From Kitasatospora cineracea (lineage in GTDB: Bacteria > Actinomycetota > Actinomycetes > Streptomycetales > Streptomycetaceae), in NCBI RefSeq assembly GCF_003751605.1, contig NZ_RJVJ01000003.1:1-64000 (forward strand): 64,000 bases of DNA, given 5' to 3'. Within the stretch, counting starts at the first letter, position 1; the number at the start of each line of letters is the position of its first letter. Below the pieces are notes generated by a model. It did no database searches. It was not told the origin of the DNA and saw only the letters and a program-made list of their open reading frames with translations. The position numbers and the translations under genes were made by a program. Of the stretch, positions 19,458 to 28,047 are shown piece by piece.

Positions 19458-19712
19458 ATGGCTGACAAGACGCGCAGTGCGGACCGACCGGCCTCGGTGA
19501 CCGTCGGCGGCCGCGACGTACGCTTCCGGACGATCGCCTTCCTGGTGCTCGGCATCCTGGCGGTCTGGTTCATCGCGGTGAACACCGCCTCGGTGAGCAT
19601 CCGGCTGTGGATCCCCACCGTCACCCTCCCGCTCTGGCTGGTCCTGCTGGTCACCCTGCTGGTCGGCGCCGCCCTCGGCGGTCTGCTGGCCCGCCGCCGG
19701 ACGAAGGGCTAG
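19458..19712 (+). CDS. LapA-domain (DUF1049) small membrane protein
   Basis: 84 residues from ATG 19458; ATG 19449 is in frame and possible. Two hydrophobic helices (TIAFLVLGILAVWFIAVNTASVSI and LPLWLVLLVTLLVGAALGGLL) flank a short IRLWIPTVT turn, and the protein ends in a basic RRRTKG tail: the LapA/DUF1049 pattern (N-terminal helix, NT..V.I.., second helix, basic end). Envelope-associated, function poorly known. The preceding ~170 bases are G-rich repeats (gggagcggacgggggc) without an obvious promoter. Confidence 0.75.
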   Translation: MADKTRSADRPASVTVGGRDVRFRTIAFLVLGILAVWFIAVNTASVSIRLWIPTVTLPLWLVLLVTLLVGAALGGLLARRRTKG

Positions 19713-19714
19713 GC

Positions 19715-20602
19715 CGGGCCGCCGGGGCCGGCTCGGCGGGCGGGCTCCGCCGCACCGGCGAGGCGCTGCTCGCCGCCGCGGAGGCTGCGGTCGCCGCGCT
19801 GGGCGAGGGCCACGAGCGGGCGCAGCGGCTGGCGATCCGCCAGGAGGAGGCGGCGCGGCGGGAGTCCATCGACGACCTGCTGTACGGGCGCAGCGGCCCG
19901 GGGGCGCCGGCCGAGCGGGCCGAGCGGTTCGGGCTGCGGCCGGCCCGCGCGCACGCGGTGGCGGTCGCGGTCGGCACGGAACCGTACGACGGGGCGGACC
20001 CGGTGGCGCGCCGGGTGGAGCGCGAACTCGTTGGCCGCTTCGGCGAACGGGACGTCCTGCCGGCGACCAAGGACGGCCGGCCGGTGTGCGTCGCCCCCGA
20101 CGGCGCGCACGTGGTGCTGGAGGCGTTCGCTGCCCCCGCGCTCCGCCCCGGCCCCGGGTACCGGGTGGCGACCGGGCGGCGCCACTCCGGGCCGGGCGGG
20201 GTGGTGCGCAGCTACGACGAGGCGCTGGGCGCGCTGGACTTCGCGCAGCGCCTCGACCTGCCCGCCGAACGGCTCCGGGCCGAGGAACTGCTGGTGTTCC
20301 CGGTGTTGATGCGCGACCGGGTCGCGATGGCGGAACTGGTGCGCAGCGTGCTGGGCCCGCTCGGCGGCGCGCGCGGCGGCGCCGCCCCGCTGCTGGCCAC
20401 CCTCGCCGCGCAGGCCGAGGCGGGCTACGTGAACGCGGAGGCCGCCCGGCGGCTGGGCGTGAGCGTCCGCACGCCGGGCTACCGGATGGACCGGATCAAG
20501 TCCCTGACCGGCTACGACCTCTCGGACGCCCTGCACCGCCACACCCTGGAGACCGTCGCGATGGGCGCTCGCCTGCTCGGATGGCCGCAGCGCGAGCTGT
20601 GA
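19715..20602 (+). pseudogene. N-terminally truncated PucR/CdaR-type regulator
   Basis: The frame encodes a good C-terminal half of a PucR-type regulator: GEGHERAQRLAIRQEEAARRESIDDLLYG, a GGDEF-like middle, and the helix-turn-helix GYVNAEAARRLGVSVRT..YRMDRIKSLTGYDLSDALHRHTLET. The usual N-terminal ~100 residues or more are missing: homology begins within ~20 bases of the LapA stop, and no ATG/GTG lies between it and a GTG at 19607 inside lapA. The fused upstream frame is unrelated sequence. I read it as a 5'-deleted remnant, although translation from a non-standard start cannot be excluded. The retained HTH is intact. Confidence 0.6.
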
Positions 20603-20663
20603 GGGGGCGTGCTGCGGGAGCCGGACGAGGGACGCGCCCGCCGGCCCGGGGGCGGGTCGTCCG

Positions 20664-21143
20664 TCAGCCGGCGTGGTCGTACTCGTCGACGTCCAGAGCG
20701 GCGCCGGTGGTGTGGAGGAACGCCAGCACGTCGCGTCCCAGGTGCCACCCCAGCAGGCCCGGGCCCTCGACGAGCTCCGGGGGCGTGCCGGCGAGGCGGT
20801 CCTGTCCGTCCTCGTCGTTGAACACGCGCACGACCTCCAGGACGGCGCTGGGGCCTTCGCCGTCCTCGCCGTCCTCGGCGTCGAGCCGCCGGGTCAGGGC
20901 GGCGATGGCATCGGCGTGCGGTGCCAGCCGTGCCACGACGCGGGCGACCTGTTCGTCGACGCCCAGGCCCGGCTCGCGGCACACGATCTTCCACCGGTGG
21001 AGGACCGGAAGCACCCTGGGTCCGGTGGAGCGGCTGCCCCGGACCATGGTCTCGTCCGGTTCGATTCCCAGGACGGCCGTCATCTCCGCGGCCGACACGG
21101 TGAGGCTGGACAGCCCGAAGTAGGCGTACTGGCTGATGAGCAT
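20664..21143 (-). CDS. DUF4279 domain protein
   Basis: 159 residues, ATG at 21143 (MLISQYAYFGLSS). The N-terminal pattern YAYFGLSSLTVSAAEMTAVLGIEPDETMVRGS followed by RWKIVC is characteristic of DUF4279: a small alpha/beta protein in which the first half defines an 'I.P....G' loop and a W-containing strand follows. Soluble, acidic (DAEDGEDGEG). Family function is unknown; some members occur as immunity-like genes beside secreted toxins, but no toxin gene is adjacent here. Convergent with the PucR remnant 60 bases away. Confidence 0.7.
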   Translation of the reverse strand: MLISQYAYFGLSSLTVSAAEMTAVLGIEPDETMVRGSRSTGPRVLPVLHRWKIVCREPGLGVDEQVARVVARLAPHADAIAALTRRLDAEDGEDGEGPSAVLEVVRVFNDEDGQDRLAGTPPELVEGPGLLGWHLGRDVLAFLHTTGAALDVDEYDHAG

Positions 21144-21575
21144 GCGGGAAGGATAGGCGCCGCGCCCCTCCGCGGGAGACCGCATTTCCGTGGAACGCCG
21201 GCCCCCTTCGCAGGAGTTCGGCCCGGAGGCCGGCCGGAGGAACCGCCCGGACCCTCCCGGAACGCCCGCCGGGGCTACGCCGCTGCGGGTTTCCGGCGCC
21301 GTAGGGGCGCCAAGACTGCCGGATCCTGGCAATGTGCCGGCCCCCCGCCCCTGCCACGATCATCCCGGCACCTCGGGGGAGGTGCCGCAGTGCGACCGGG
21401 GGAGCGGACGGGCCGGCCGGGGCCGCGCCGGCGACGCCGGGGGCCCGTCCGCGGCGCACTGCCAGGGGGAGCCGCCACGGGCCGCACCGGGGCTGCGCGG
21501 TCCACGGGCGTCGACGCCGCGGAAGGGAGGGCGTCGACGCCCGCAGGGGCCGGGGCGCCTGCGGGCCGCCCCGGT
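21144..21575. other. Intergenic region with terminator-like inverted repeats
   Basis: No convincing gene. Right part holds two copies of the palindrome GGCGTCGACGCC (21507-21518 and 21530-21541) and a hairpin at 21540-21565 just after the DUF389 stop. The left part would carry the DUF4279 promoter; no hexamers recognised. Confidence 0.5.
21540..21565 (-). terminator. Hairpin after DUF389 gene
   Basis: CCCGCAGG and CCTGCGGG arms around a GC-rich loop, ten bases beyond the DUF389 stop in its direction of transcription. Confidence 0.6.
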
Positions 21576-22511
21576 TCAGCGGGTGCGGCGGCGGCGGACC
21601 AGGTGCCAGGCGCCGTGCTGGACCAGCAGGGTCAGGACGCCGGCCAGGACGATGCCCAGCAGGTTGAGGGCGAGCTGGACGGCCGAGCCCCAGCCCTGGG
21701 CGTACTCGCCGTAGGCCACGGCGACGGCCGCGTTGGCCGCGGCCGGGACGGTGGTGACCGAGATCGCCACGCCGACCAGGGCGGACGCCTTGGCGGAGGT
21801 GAGCGAGAGCAGACCCGCGACACCCGCCAGGAAGGCCACCACGAAGGACATCGCGTCCGGCTGCCAGATGAACGAGGTGTTCGGGCGCGCGGCCGCGAAC
21901 CTGGCGTCGCTGAACAGGCCCAGCGCGTCCATCAGCAGGGAGAAGCCCACGGTGAGCGCCATCGCCACGGTGAAACCGACCGCCAGCGCCAGCAGGGAGC
22001 GGACCGCCGGGCGGGCCCGGCGCCGCACGACGGCGACGCAGAGCCCGGCGAGCGGCCCGAACTCGGGGCCCACGGCCATCGCGCCGACGATCAGGATCGC
22101 GCTGTCCAGCACCGCGCCGCAGGCGGCCAGCATGGTGGCGACCGTCAGGAGCGCCAGGAAGACCCCGCTGAGCGTCGACTCCTCCTGGACGACCTCCGAC
22201 ACCTCCTCCCACACCAGGGCGTCGACCCCCTCGCCCGGCGCCGCCCGCTCCGCCTCGTCGGCCGCCCGGGAGAGGGTCAGCCCGACCTCGTCCACGCTGA
22301 TCGCCCCGCGTTCGGCCAGCCCCAACCCGCGCAGCTCGCCGAGCAGTTCGTCCGCGGCCTCGCGGGCCACGTCGCACAGCACCAGGTCGCCGGCCGGGCG
22401 CACCGCACCTCCGGGCAGCACCGCGAGGTGGGCGACCCCGACCCGGGTGTCGAGCCGTTTCAGGACCTGTTCGCGCAGGTCGGGGGGAACGATCAGGCGG
22501 AGCTGGAGCAC
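21576..22511 (-). CDS. DUF389 integral membrane protein
   Basis: 311 residues from GTG 22511, preferred because GGAGGATCCC directly precedes it (longer upstream frames are Pro-rich noise). A soluble N-terminal ~120 residues (VLQLRLIVPPDLREQVLKRLD..GLTLS) is followed by the DUF389 membrane core: SGVFLALLTVATMLAACGAVLDSAILIVGAMAVGPEFGPLAGL, SLLALAVGFTVAMALTVGFSLL, a periplasmic loop with FIWQPD, then FVVAFLAGVAGLLSLTSAKASALVGVAISVTTVPAAANAAVA and a last helix. The 'VGAMAVGPEFGP' motif is the family hallmark. Function is undefined (TIGR00341-like). Monocistronic. Confidence 0.85.
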   Translation of the reverse strand: MLQLRLIVPPDLREQVLKRLDTRVGVAHLAVLPGGAVRPAGDLVLCDVAREAADELLGELRGLGLAERGAISVDEVGLTLSRAADEAERAAPGEGVDALVWEEVSEVVQEESTLSGVFLALLTVATMLAACGAVLDSAILIVGAMAVGPEFGPLAGLCVAVVRRRARPAVRSLLALAVGFTVAMALTVGFSLLMDALGLFSDARFAAARPNTSFIWQPDAMSFVVAFLAGVAGLLSLTSAKASALVGVAISVTTVPAAANAAVAVAYGEYAQGWGSAVQLALNLLGIVLAGVLTLLVQHGAWHLVRRRRTR

Positions 22512-22931
22512 GGGATCCTCCGGGCGGGCGGCGCGGTCTGCGCCCACCTTAGGGGGCGGGGCGTCGGGCCCCGGCCGCAGGCGGGCCGGTCCGGTCCGGG
22601 CGCGGCCGGGCGGGGCGGGCTGACGGGGAGTGAACTTCCGGGCCGCCGGGGGCGGTGGGGCTCCGTCGTGGGTCAAGGGCGGCCGGGTCACGGGTCCGTC
22701 CCGGCCGGCGGGGGCGGGGGCGGTGGGGCGCGGGGGCCGGGCGGAGCGGCGTTCTCGCAGGTCGGCGGGGGGATGCGGGGCGGCGGGGCGGGCGGGTTGC
22801 GGCGGGGTGTGTCACAGCACTGTCCTGGGGGCGGCCCGGGTGCAACGGTTCGTCCGGGCGGACGGTCCTGGTCTTCGGAAACCCGCTCGCACCGGGCGGC
22901 CGGCCCGGCCGCCCCACCGGAGGAGATCACC
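22512..22931. other. Divergent promoter region, very GC-rich
   Basis: Lies between the DUF389 gene (leftwards) and the lipoprotein gene (rightwards). Long G-runs; no gene, promoter hexamers or inverted repeat that I can defend. Confidence 0.5.
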
Positions 22932-23584
22932 ATGCGCGTCCGTACGCCCGCCTTCGTCGTCCTGGCCGTCGCCGCCGCCCTCTCGCTCACCGCCTGCCAG
23001 GACGACGAGACGGGGGCCGTGCAGGGCGCCCCGACCGGGGCCCCGGCCGCGTCCACCGGTGCCTCCGCAGGTGCCTCCCCGAGCGGGGCCAGGCCCCGAC
23101 GGGCACGGGCAAGGGCGCCGCGCCCTCCACCGCCGCGCCGGCCGGCTCCGGCGGGGCCGGGAAGGCGGCCAAGTGCCGGACCGCGGACCTGACCGTCACC
23201 GCCGCGGACCGCACCATCACCGGCGACGACGCCAACACCGTCGTGGTCGAGCTGAAGAACCACAGCGGCAAGGACTGCACGCTCTCCGGGTACGCGGGCG
23301 TCGACCTGCAGACCCCCTCGGGCCCGCTGTCCGCGAAGCGCTCCGGCGAACCGGTGGTCTCCGCGGTGCTGAAGAGCGGCAAGTCGACCTACTTCGGCAT
23401 CAGCTACCCGGCCAACAACACGGGCGGCTCCGGCCTGCGGATCACCGGCCTGGTGGTGACCCCGCCCGACGAGACCCAGCCGGTCACCCTGCCCTGGCCG
23501 GGCGCCGGCTCGCTGCCCGTCACGGACACCGACGGGTCCCCGGTGAAGGTCGGCCCGGTGGGGAGCGCCGGCCAGGGCGAGTGA
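22932..23584 (+). pseudogene. DUF4232-type secreted lipoprotein, interrupted by one frameshift
   Basis: ATG 22932 with GGAGGAGAT upstream. A lipoprotein signal ends in the lipobox LTAC|Q. The linker ASTGASAGASPSG is followed by loss of frame at about 23090-23100, where a G run (AGCGGGGCC) is one base short. In the next frame homology continues: CRTADLTVTAADRTI..VVVELKNHSGKDCTLSGYAGVDLQT to GPVGSAGQGE, matching DUF4232 (paired Cys, 'N.s...C.l.G.p.v.l'). With one base restored it is a ~217-residue lipoprotein. Because the rest is perfectly preserved, an assembly error is more likely than decay. Cell-surface role unknown. Confidence 0.7.
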
Positions 23585-23612
23585 CCCCGGCCCGAGCCGG
23601 GCTGACGGGTCG

Positions 23613-24263
23613 TCAGCGGCGGTGCGGCGGCAGGTGGGTGGCGGCGGTGCGCCAGGCGGCGGTGACGGCGGCGTGGGCCTCGGCGGTGGCGGTGGCGACG
23701 TCGGGGGAGAGGTGCAGGGGCGCGCCGAGGTGGACGTGGACGGCGGGGCGGCGCAGCGGGGCGGTGAGGAGGCCGGCGAACTGCTTGGCGGTGGAGCCCG
23801 AGCTGATCCGGCGGGCGCCCGCCTGGCCGAGCGGGACGACCGGGGCGCCGCCGGCGGCGAGCCGGGCCAGGCCGGTGCGGAACGGGCCGGGGGCGCGGTC
23901 GGCGGGGTCGGTCCGCAGCGGCAGGCGGCCCTCGGGGTAGAGGACGACCACCCGGCCGGCGGCCAGCGCGGCGGCCGCGGCCTCCAGGGCGCGCGCGGCG
24001 TGCTCGGTGCCGCGGTGGACGGGGACGTGGCCCTCGCGGGTCAGCGCGCCGCGCAGCAGCGGGATCCGCCACAGCCCGGCGGTGGCCAGCACGACGGGTT
24101 CGACGCCCAGCCGGCGGACGGCGGCGAGCACCACGCCCGGGTCGGCCAGCGAGGAGTGGTTGGCGGCGACGATGCTGCCGGGGGCCAGGGCGGTGTCCGG
24201 GTCGGTGGTGACGGTGAGGCGCCCGAGGACCGGGACGACGGTGCGGGCGACGGCGCTCAGCAT
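23613..24263 (-). CDS. PlsC-type 1-acylglycerol-3-phosphate acyltransferase-like protein
   Basis: 216 residues, ATG 24263. Block I reads AANHSSLADPG, the catalytic NHx4D motif (His and Asp present). Block II-like GLWRIPLLRGALTREGHVPVHRG follows, block III VVVLYPEGRLP supplies the EGR phosphate-binding motif, and block IV is APVVPLGQAGA. The length suits a minimal acyltransferase without extra domains. Acts on the inner membrane face, acylating lysophosphatidate or another acceptor; many actinobacterial paralogues have unknown acceptors. Convergent with the DUF4232 lipoprotein gene. Confidence 0.85.
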   Translation of the reverse strand: MLSAVARTVVPVLGRLTVTTDPDTALAPGSIVAANHSSLADPGVVLAAVRRLGVEPVVLATAGLWRIPLLRGALTREGHVPVHRGTEHAARALEAAAAALAAGRVVVLYPEGRLPLRTDPADRAPGPFRTGLARLAAGGAPVVPLGQAGARRISSGSTAKQFAGLLTAPLRRPAVHVHLGAPLHLSPDVATATAEAHAAVTAAWRTAATHLPPHRR

Positions 24264-24383
24264 GGGGTGGGCCCTCGGGATCGGGTGGCGGCGGGCCGCC
24301 CGCGGCGGTCCCGGGGGCGGCCCGCCCAGTGTGGCGCCGGTGCGGCCGGTGCGGCCTGAGCCCGGGTACTCACCCGCGTACTC

Positions 24384-24410
24384 ACCCCCGCCGGCCGGTC
24401 CGGCGGGGGT
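24384..24410 (-). terminator. Perfect hairpin terminator of the arabinose importer operon
   Basis: ACCCCCGCCGG (24384-24394), loop CCGGT, exact complement CCGGCGGGGGT (24400-24410), 14 bases beyond the last permease gene's stop. Confidence 0.8.
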
Positions 24411-24423
24411 GGGCGGCGCCCGT

Positions 24424-25401
24424 TCAGGCCGGTCGGCGGCGGGCCGTGACCAGGCGCTGCAGGACGATGAAGACGAACAGCAGGGCGCCGATGACGATCC
24501 GGGTCCACCAGGAGCTGAGGGTGCCCTGGAAGCTGATGATCGTCTGGATCAGGCCGAGCACGGCCACGCCCAGCACGGTGCCGACCAGGTAGCCGGAGCC
24601 GCCGGTCAGCAGGGTGCCGCCGATGACCACCGCGGCGATCGCGTCCAGCTCCAGGCCGACCGCGTGCAGGCCGTAGCCGGAGAGCATGTAGAAGGTGAGC
24701 AGGACGCCGCCGAGGGCCGAGCAGAAGCCGCTGACCGCGTACACGGTGACCTTCGTTCGGGCCACCGGGAGGCCCATCAGCAGGGCGGACTGCTCGCTGC
24801 CGCCGAGCGCGTAGACGTTGCGGCCGAAGCGGGTGTAGTGCAGCACCACGAAGGCGGCGACCACGACCAGGACCGCGATCAGGGCGCTCGGGGACAGGAA
24901 GGTGCCGCCGGGCAGCGGGATGCGGGTCTGCGCCATCGTGGTGTAGGAGGGGTCGGTGATGGAGATCGACTCGACGCTGATCGTGTAGCACAGGCCGCGG
25001 GCCAGGAACATGCCGGCCAGGGTGACGATGAACGGCTGGATCTCGAAGGTGTGGATCACCCAGCCCATCGCCCAGCCGATCCCGGTGCCGACGGCCAGCA
25101 CCAGCGGGATGACGACGAGCATCGGCCAGTGGTGCTTCTCCACCAGCCAGGCCGACACCATGGTGGACAGGGCGACGACCGCGCCGACCGACAGGTCGAT
25201 GCCGCCGGTGAGGATGACGAAGGTCATGCCGATGGCGACGACCAGCAGGAAGGCGTTGTCGATCAGCAGGTTGAGCAGGACCTGGCCGGAGGCGAAGCCC
25301 TCGTACTGCACCGAGCCGGCGCCGAACATCGCCAGCAGCAGGACGGAGGTGACCAGCAGCGGGATCTGTCCGCGCAGCCGGGCGGTGAGAGTGGCGATCA
25401 T
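24424..25401 (-). CDS. yjfF: Sugar ABC transporter permease, YjfF-like (CUT2 family)
   Basis: 325 residues. ATG 25401 overlaps the preceding permease stop by four bases (ATGA), so translation is coupled. CUT2 permease features: about 8-10 hydrophobic helices, FVILTGGIDLSVGAVVALSTM (the conserved GGIDLSVG loop), FIVTLAGMFLARG, YALGGSEQSALLMGLPVARTKVTVYAVSG (EAA-like cytoplasmic loop) and LDAIAAVVIGGTLLTGGSG. The order YtfQ-YtfR-YtfT-YjfF matches the E. coli galactofuranose importer; related systems import L-arabinose. Last gene of the operon; a terminator follows. Arabinose as substrate is inferred from the adjacent regulon. Confidence 0.85.
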   Translation of the reverse strand: MIATLTARLRGQIPLLVTSVLLLAMFGAGSVQYEGFASGQVLLNLLIDNAFLLVVAIGMTFVILTGGIDLSVGAVVALSTMVSAWLVEKHHWPMLVVIPLVLAVGTGIGWAMGWVIHTFEIQPFIVTLAGMFLARGLCYTISVESISITDPSYTTMAQTRIPLPGGTFLSPSALIAVLVVVAAFVVLHYTRFGRNVYALGGSEQSALLMGLPVARTKVTVYAVSGFCSALGGVLLTFYMLSGYGLHAVGLELDAIAAVVIGGTLLTGGSGYLVGTVLGVAVLGLIQTIISFQGTLSSWWTRIVIGALLFVFIVLQRLVTARRRPA

Positions 25402-26450
25402 GTGCCCACCTTCGGAGCGGTAGGGGCCGCGGGCTCGGGCCGGCTGCTGCGGGCCGCGTGGCGGCGGCGGGCCATCTTGGCGCGGAACTGCGGGGACTGG
25501 ACGAGGCAGACGGCGATGACCACCGCGGCCTTGAAGACCAGGGTGGTCTCCGGGGGGATGCCGATGGTGTAGACGGTGGTGGACAGGGTCTGGATGACCA
25601 GGGCGCCGATCACCGTGCCGCCGATCGAGAACCGGCCGCCGTTGAGCGAGGTGCCGCCGATCACGACGGCCAGGATGGCGTCGAGCTCGATCCACAGGCC
25701 GGCGTTGTTGCCGTCGGCCGCCGACACGTTGGAACTGATCATCAGACCGGCGACGGCCGCGCAGACCGCGCTGACCACGTACACCAGGGCGGTCAGCCGC
25801 AGCGCCCGGATGCCGACCAGCCGGCTGGCCACCGGGTTGCCGCCGACCGACTCCAGCAGCAGGCCCAGCGCGGTGGACCGGGTCAGCAGCAGGGACACGC
25901 CCACCGCGGCGGCGGCCAGCAGGACGGCGAACGGCACGGTGAACCAGTAGCCGCCGCCGATGAGCCGGTACGGGCCGCTGGTGACGGTGATGATCTGGCC
26001 GTCGGTGATCAGCTGGGCCACGCCGCGCCCGGCGACCATCAGGATGAGCGTCGCCACGATCGGCTGCACGCCGATCCGGGCCACCAGCACGCCGTTGACG
26101 GCGCCGAGGACGAGCGCCACGGCCAGCGCCAGGGCGACCGCGACCAGCACGGTGGTGACGCTGCCGGGGTCGGCGGCCTTGCTGATGTACAGGCAGGCGA
26201 GGGCGCCGGCGATGGCGACGGTGGAGCCGACCGACAGGTCGATGCCGCCGGTGGCGATGACCAGCGTCATGCCGAGGGCGACCAGGGTCAGCGGGGCGCC
26301 GAAGTGCAGGATGTCGACCAGGCTGCCGTACAGGTGGCCGTCCTTGATCCGGACGGCGAAGAAGTCCGGGGTGAAGGCCAGGTTGGCCAGCAGCATGACG
26401 GCCAGGACGGCCGCGGGCCAGAAGAGCCGGTGCCTGGCGATCGCCGTCAC
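25398..26450 (-). CDS. ytfT: Sugar ABC transporter permease, YtfT-like (CUT2 family)
   Basis: 350 residues. GTG 26450 overlaps the ATPase stop by four bases (GTGA). Transmembrane CUT2 permease with GMTLVIATGGIDLSVGSTVAIAGALA, PIVATLILMVAGRGVAQL, SVGGNPVASRLVGIRALRLTALVYVVS and LDAILAVVIGGTSLNGGRFSIGGT. Long basic C-terminal tail (RRRHAARSSRPEPAAPTAPKVGT). Forms the heteromeric membrane channel with the next permease. Both overlaps show a tightly coupled SBP-ATPase-permease-permease operon controlled by the palindrome at 29268. Confidence 0.85.
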   Translation of the reverse strand: MTAIARHRLFWPAAVLAVMLLANLAFTPDFFAVRIKDGHLYGSLVDILHFGAPLTLVALGMTLVIATGGIDLSVGSTVAIAGALACLYISKAADPGSVTTVLVAVALALAVALVLGAVNGVLVARIGVQPIVATLILMVAGRGVAQLITDGQIITVTSGPYRLIGGGYWFTVPFAVLLAAAAVGVSLLLTRSTALGLLLESVGGNPVASRLVGIRALRLTALVYVVSAVCAAVAGLMISSNVSAADGNNAGLWIELDAILAVVIGGTSLNGGRFSIGGTVIGALVIQTLSTTVYTIGIPPETTLVFKAAVVIAVCLVQSPQFRAKMARRRHAARSSRPEPAAPTAPKVGT

Positions 26451-27967
26451 GGCCGGCCTCCGCTCGCGATGGTCTCCATGATGTGCTCCGGGGTGAGGGA
26501 GCCGTCGTTGGCGAGCTGGGCGACCATCCGGTGGTCCTTCAGCACGCCGACCTTGTGGCTCAGGCGCAGGACTTCTTCGAGTTCGGCGGAGATGAACAGC
26601 ACCGCCATGCCCTTCTCGGCGAGCCGGGCGACCAGCTTCTGGATCTCGGCCTTGGCGCCGACGTCGATGCCGCGGGTGGGCTCGTCGAGGATCAGCAGCT
26701 TGGGGTCGGTGATCAGCCAGCGGGCCAGCAGGACCTTCTGCTGGTTGCCGCCGGAGAGGTTGCGCACCAGCGCCTCGGGGTCGTTCGGACGGATGTCCAG
26801 GGCGCGGATCCAGCGCAGCGCCAGGGCGTCCTGCTCGGTGCGGGAGATCGGGCGCAGCCAGCCGCGGCCGGCCTGCAGGGCGAGGACGATGTTCTCGCGG
26901 ACGGTGAGTTCGCCGACCAGGCCCTCGGCCTTGCGGTTCTCCGAGCAGAACGCGATGCCGTGGCCGATGGCGGCGCGCGGTTCGCGCAGCGCGGCGGGGC
27001 GCCCGTCCAGGCGCAGGGTGCCGCGGTCGGCCTGGTCGGCGCCGAACAGCAGCCGGGCGGCCTCGGTGCGGCCGGAGCCGAGCAGGCCGGCCAGGCCGAC
27101 CACCTCGCCGGGGCGGACGGTCAGGTCGTACGGTTCGATGGCGCCGCTGCGGCCGAGGCCGTCCGCGACCAGGAACGGCTCGCCGCCGGCGGCCACGGTG
27201 TCGGTGCGGCGGCCGGCCGCGGCCAGGCTCTCCAGGCTGGCGAGTTCGGAGCCGATCATCCGGGAGACCAGCTGGACCTGGGTGAGGTCCCGGGTGCGGT
27301 ACTCGCCCTCGAGGCGGCCGTTGCGCAGCACGGTCATCCGGTCGCAGATCTCGTAGACCTGGTCGAGGAAGTGCGAGACGAACAGGATCGCCACCCCGCG
27401 GTCGCGCAACCGCCGCATGACGGCGAAGAGTTGGGCGACCTCGTCGCGGTCGAGGCTGGAGGTGGGCTCGTCCAGGATCAGTACCTTGGCGTCGACGTCG
27501 ACGGCCCGGGCGATGGCGACCAGCTGCTGGACGGCGATGGAGTGGCTGTCCAGCCGGGTGGTGACGTCGAGGTCCAGGTCGAGCGCGGCCACCGAGGCGG
27601 CGGCGCGGCGGCGCAGTTCGGACCAGTGGACCAGGCCGCGCCGTCGGGGCTCGCGGCCAATGAAGAGGTTCTCCGCGACCGACAGGTTCGGGCAGAGGTT
27701 GACCTCCTGGTAGACGGTGCTGATGCCGATCTGCTGGGCCTGGAGCGGCCCGGTGATCCGCACGGCGCGGCCGGCCATCGAGACCTGCCCGCCGTCGGCC
27801 CGGTACACGCCGGTGAGGACCTTGATCAGGGTGGACTTGCCCGCGCCGTTCTCGCCCATCAGCGCGTGCACTTCGCCCGGGAAGAGCCGGAAGTCGACGC
27901 CGTCGAGCGCCAGCACGCCGGGGAACTCCTTGCGGAGCCCGCGTACCTCCAGGACCGGTGGCTGCAT
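26447..27967 (-). CDS. ytfR: Sugar ABC transporter ATPase, YtfR-like (duplicated ABC domains)
   Basis: 506 residues, ATG 27967 with AAAGGAGG upstream. Two ABC modules as in all CUT2 ATPases. First: MGENGAGKSTLIKVLTGVYRADGG (Walker A), SIAVQQLVAIARAV, LILDEPTSSLD. Second: GLLGSGRTEAARLLFG (degenerate Walker A, usual for the family), LSGGNQQKVLLARWL, LLILDEPTRGIDVGAKAEI. Energises sugar uptake through the two downstream permeases. A 12-bp hairpin separates it from the binding-protein gene, which usually means lower expression of the ATPase than of the binding protein. Confidence 0.9.
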   Translation of the reverse strand: MQPPVLEVRGLRKEFPGVLALDGVDFRLFPGEVHALMGENGAGKSTLIKVLTGVYRADGGQVSMAGRAVRITGPLQAQQIGISTVYQEVNLCPNLSVAENLFIGREPRRRGLVHWSELRRRAAASVAALDLDLDVTTRLDSHSIAVQQLVAIARAVDVDAKVLILDEPTSSLDRDEVAQLFAVMRRLRDRGVAILFVSHFLDQVYEICDRMTVLRNGRLEGEYRTRDLTQVQLVSRMIGSELASLESLAAAGRRTDTVAAGGEPFLVADGLGRSGAIEPYDLTVRPGEVVGLAGLLGSGRTEAARLLFGADQADRGTLRLDGRPAALREPRAAIGHGIAFCSENRKAEGLVGELTVRENIVLALQAGRGWLRPISRTEQDALALRWIRALDIRPNDPEALVRNLSGGNQQKVLLARWLITDPKLLILDEPTRGIDVGAKAEIQKLVARLAEKGMAVLFISAELEEVLRLSHKVGVLKDHRMVAQLANDGSLTPEHIMETIASGGRP

Positions 27968-27997
27968 CGGTCCTCCTTTCGTGGTCGGTCGGGGGAC

Positions 27998-28032
27998 GGG
28001 GGCCGCGCCGCGGGGCAGGCGGCGCGGCCCCC
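27998..28032 (-). terminator. Intercistronic hairpin between binding protein and ATPase
   Basis: GGGGGCCGCGCC (27998-28009) and the exact complement GGCGCGGCCCCC (28021-28032) around an 11-base loop. Position right after the SBP stop fits a partial terminator or mRNA-stabilising stem that raises SBP over transporter expression. Confidence 0.65.
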
Positions 28033-28047
28033 GGGGGTCCGGCCGGA

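Noticed and set aside
20664..21143. DUF4279 gene as an immunity gene of a toxin system
   Set aside because: No secreted polymorphic toxin or export apparatus is adjacent; the context gives no support.
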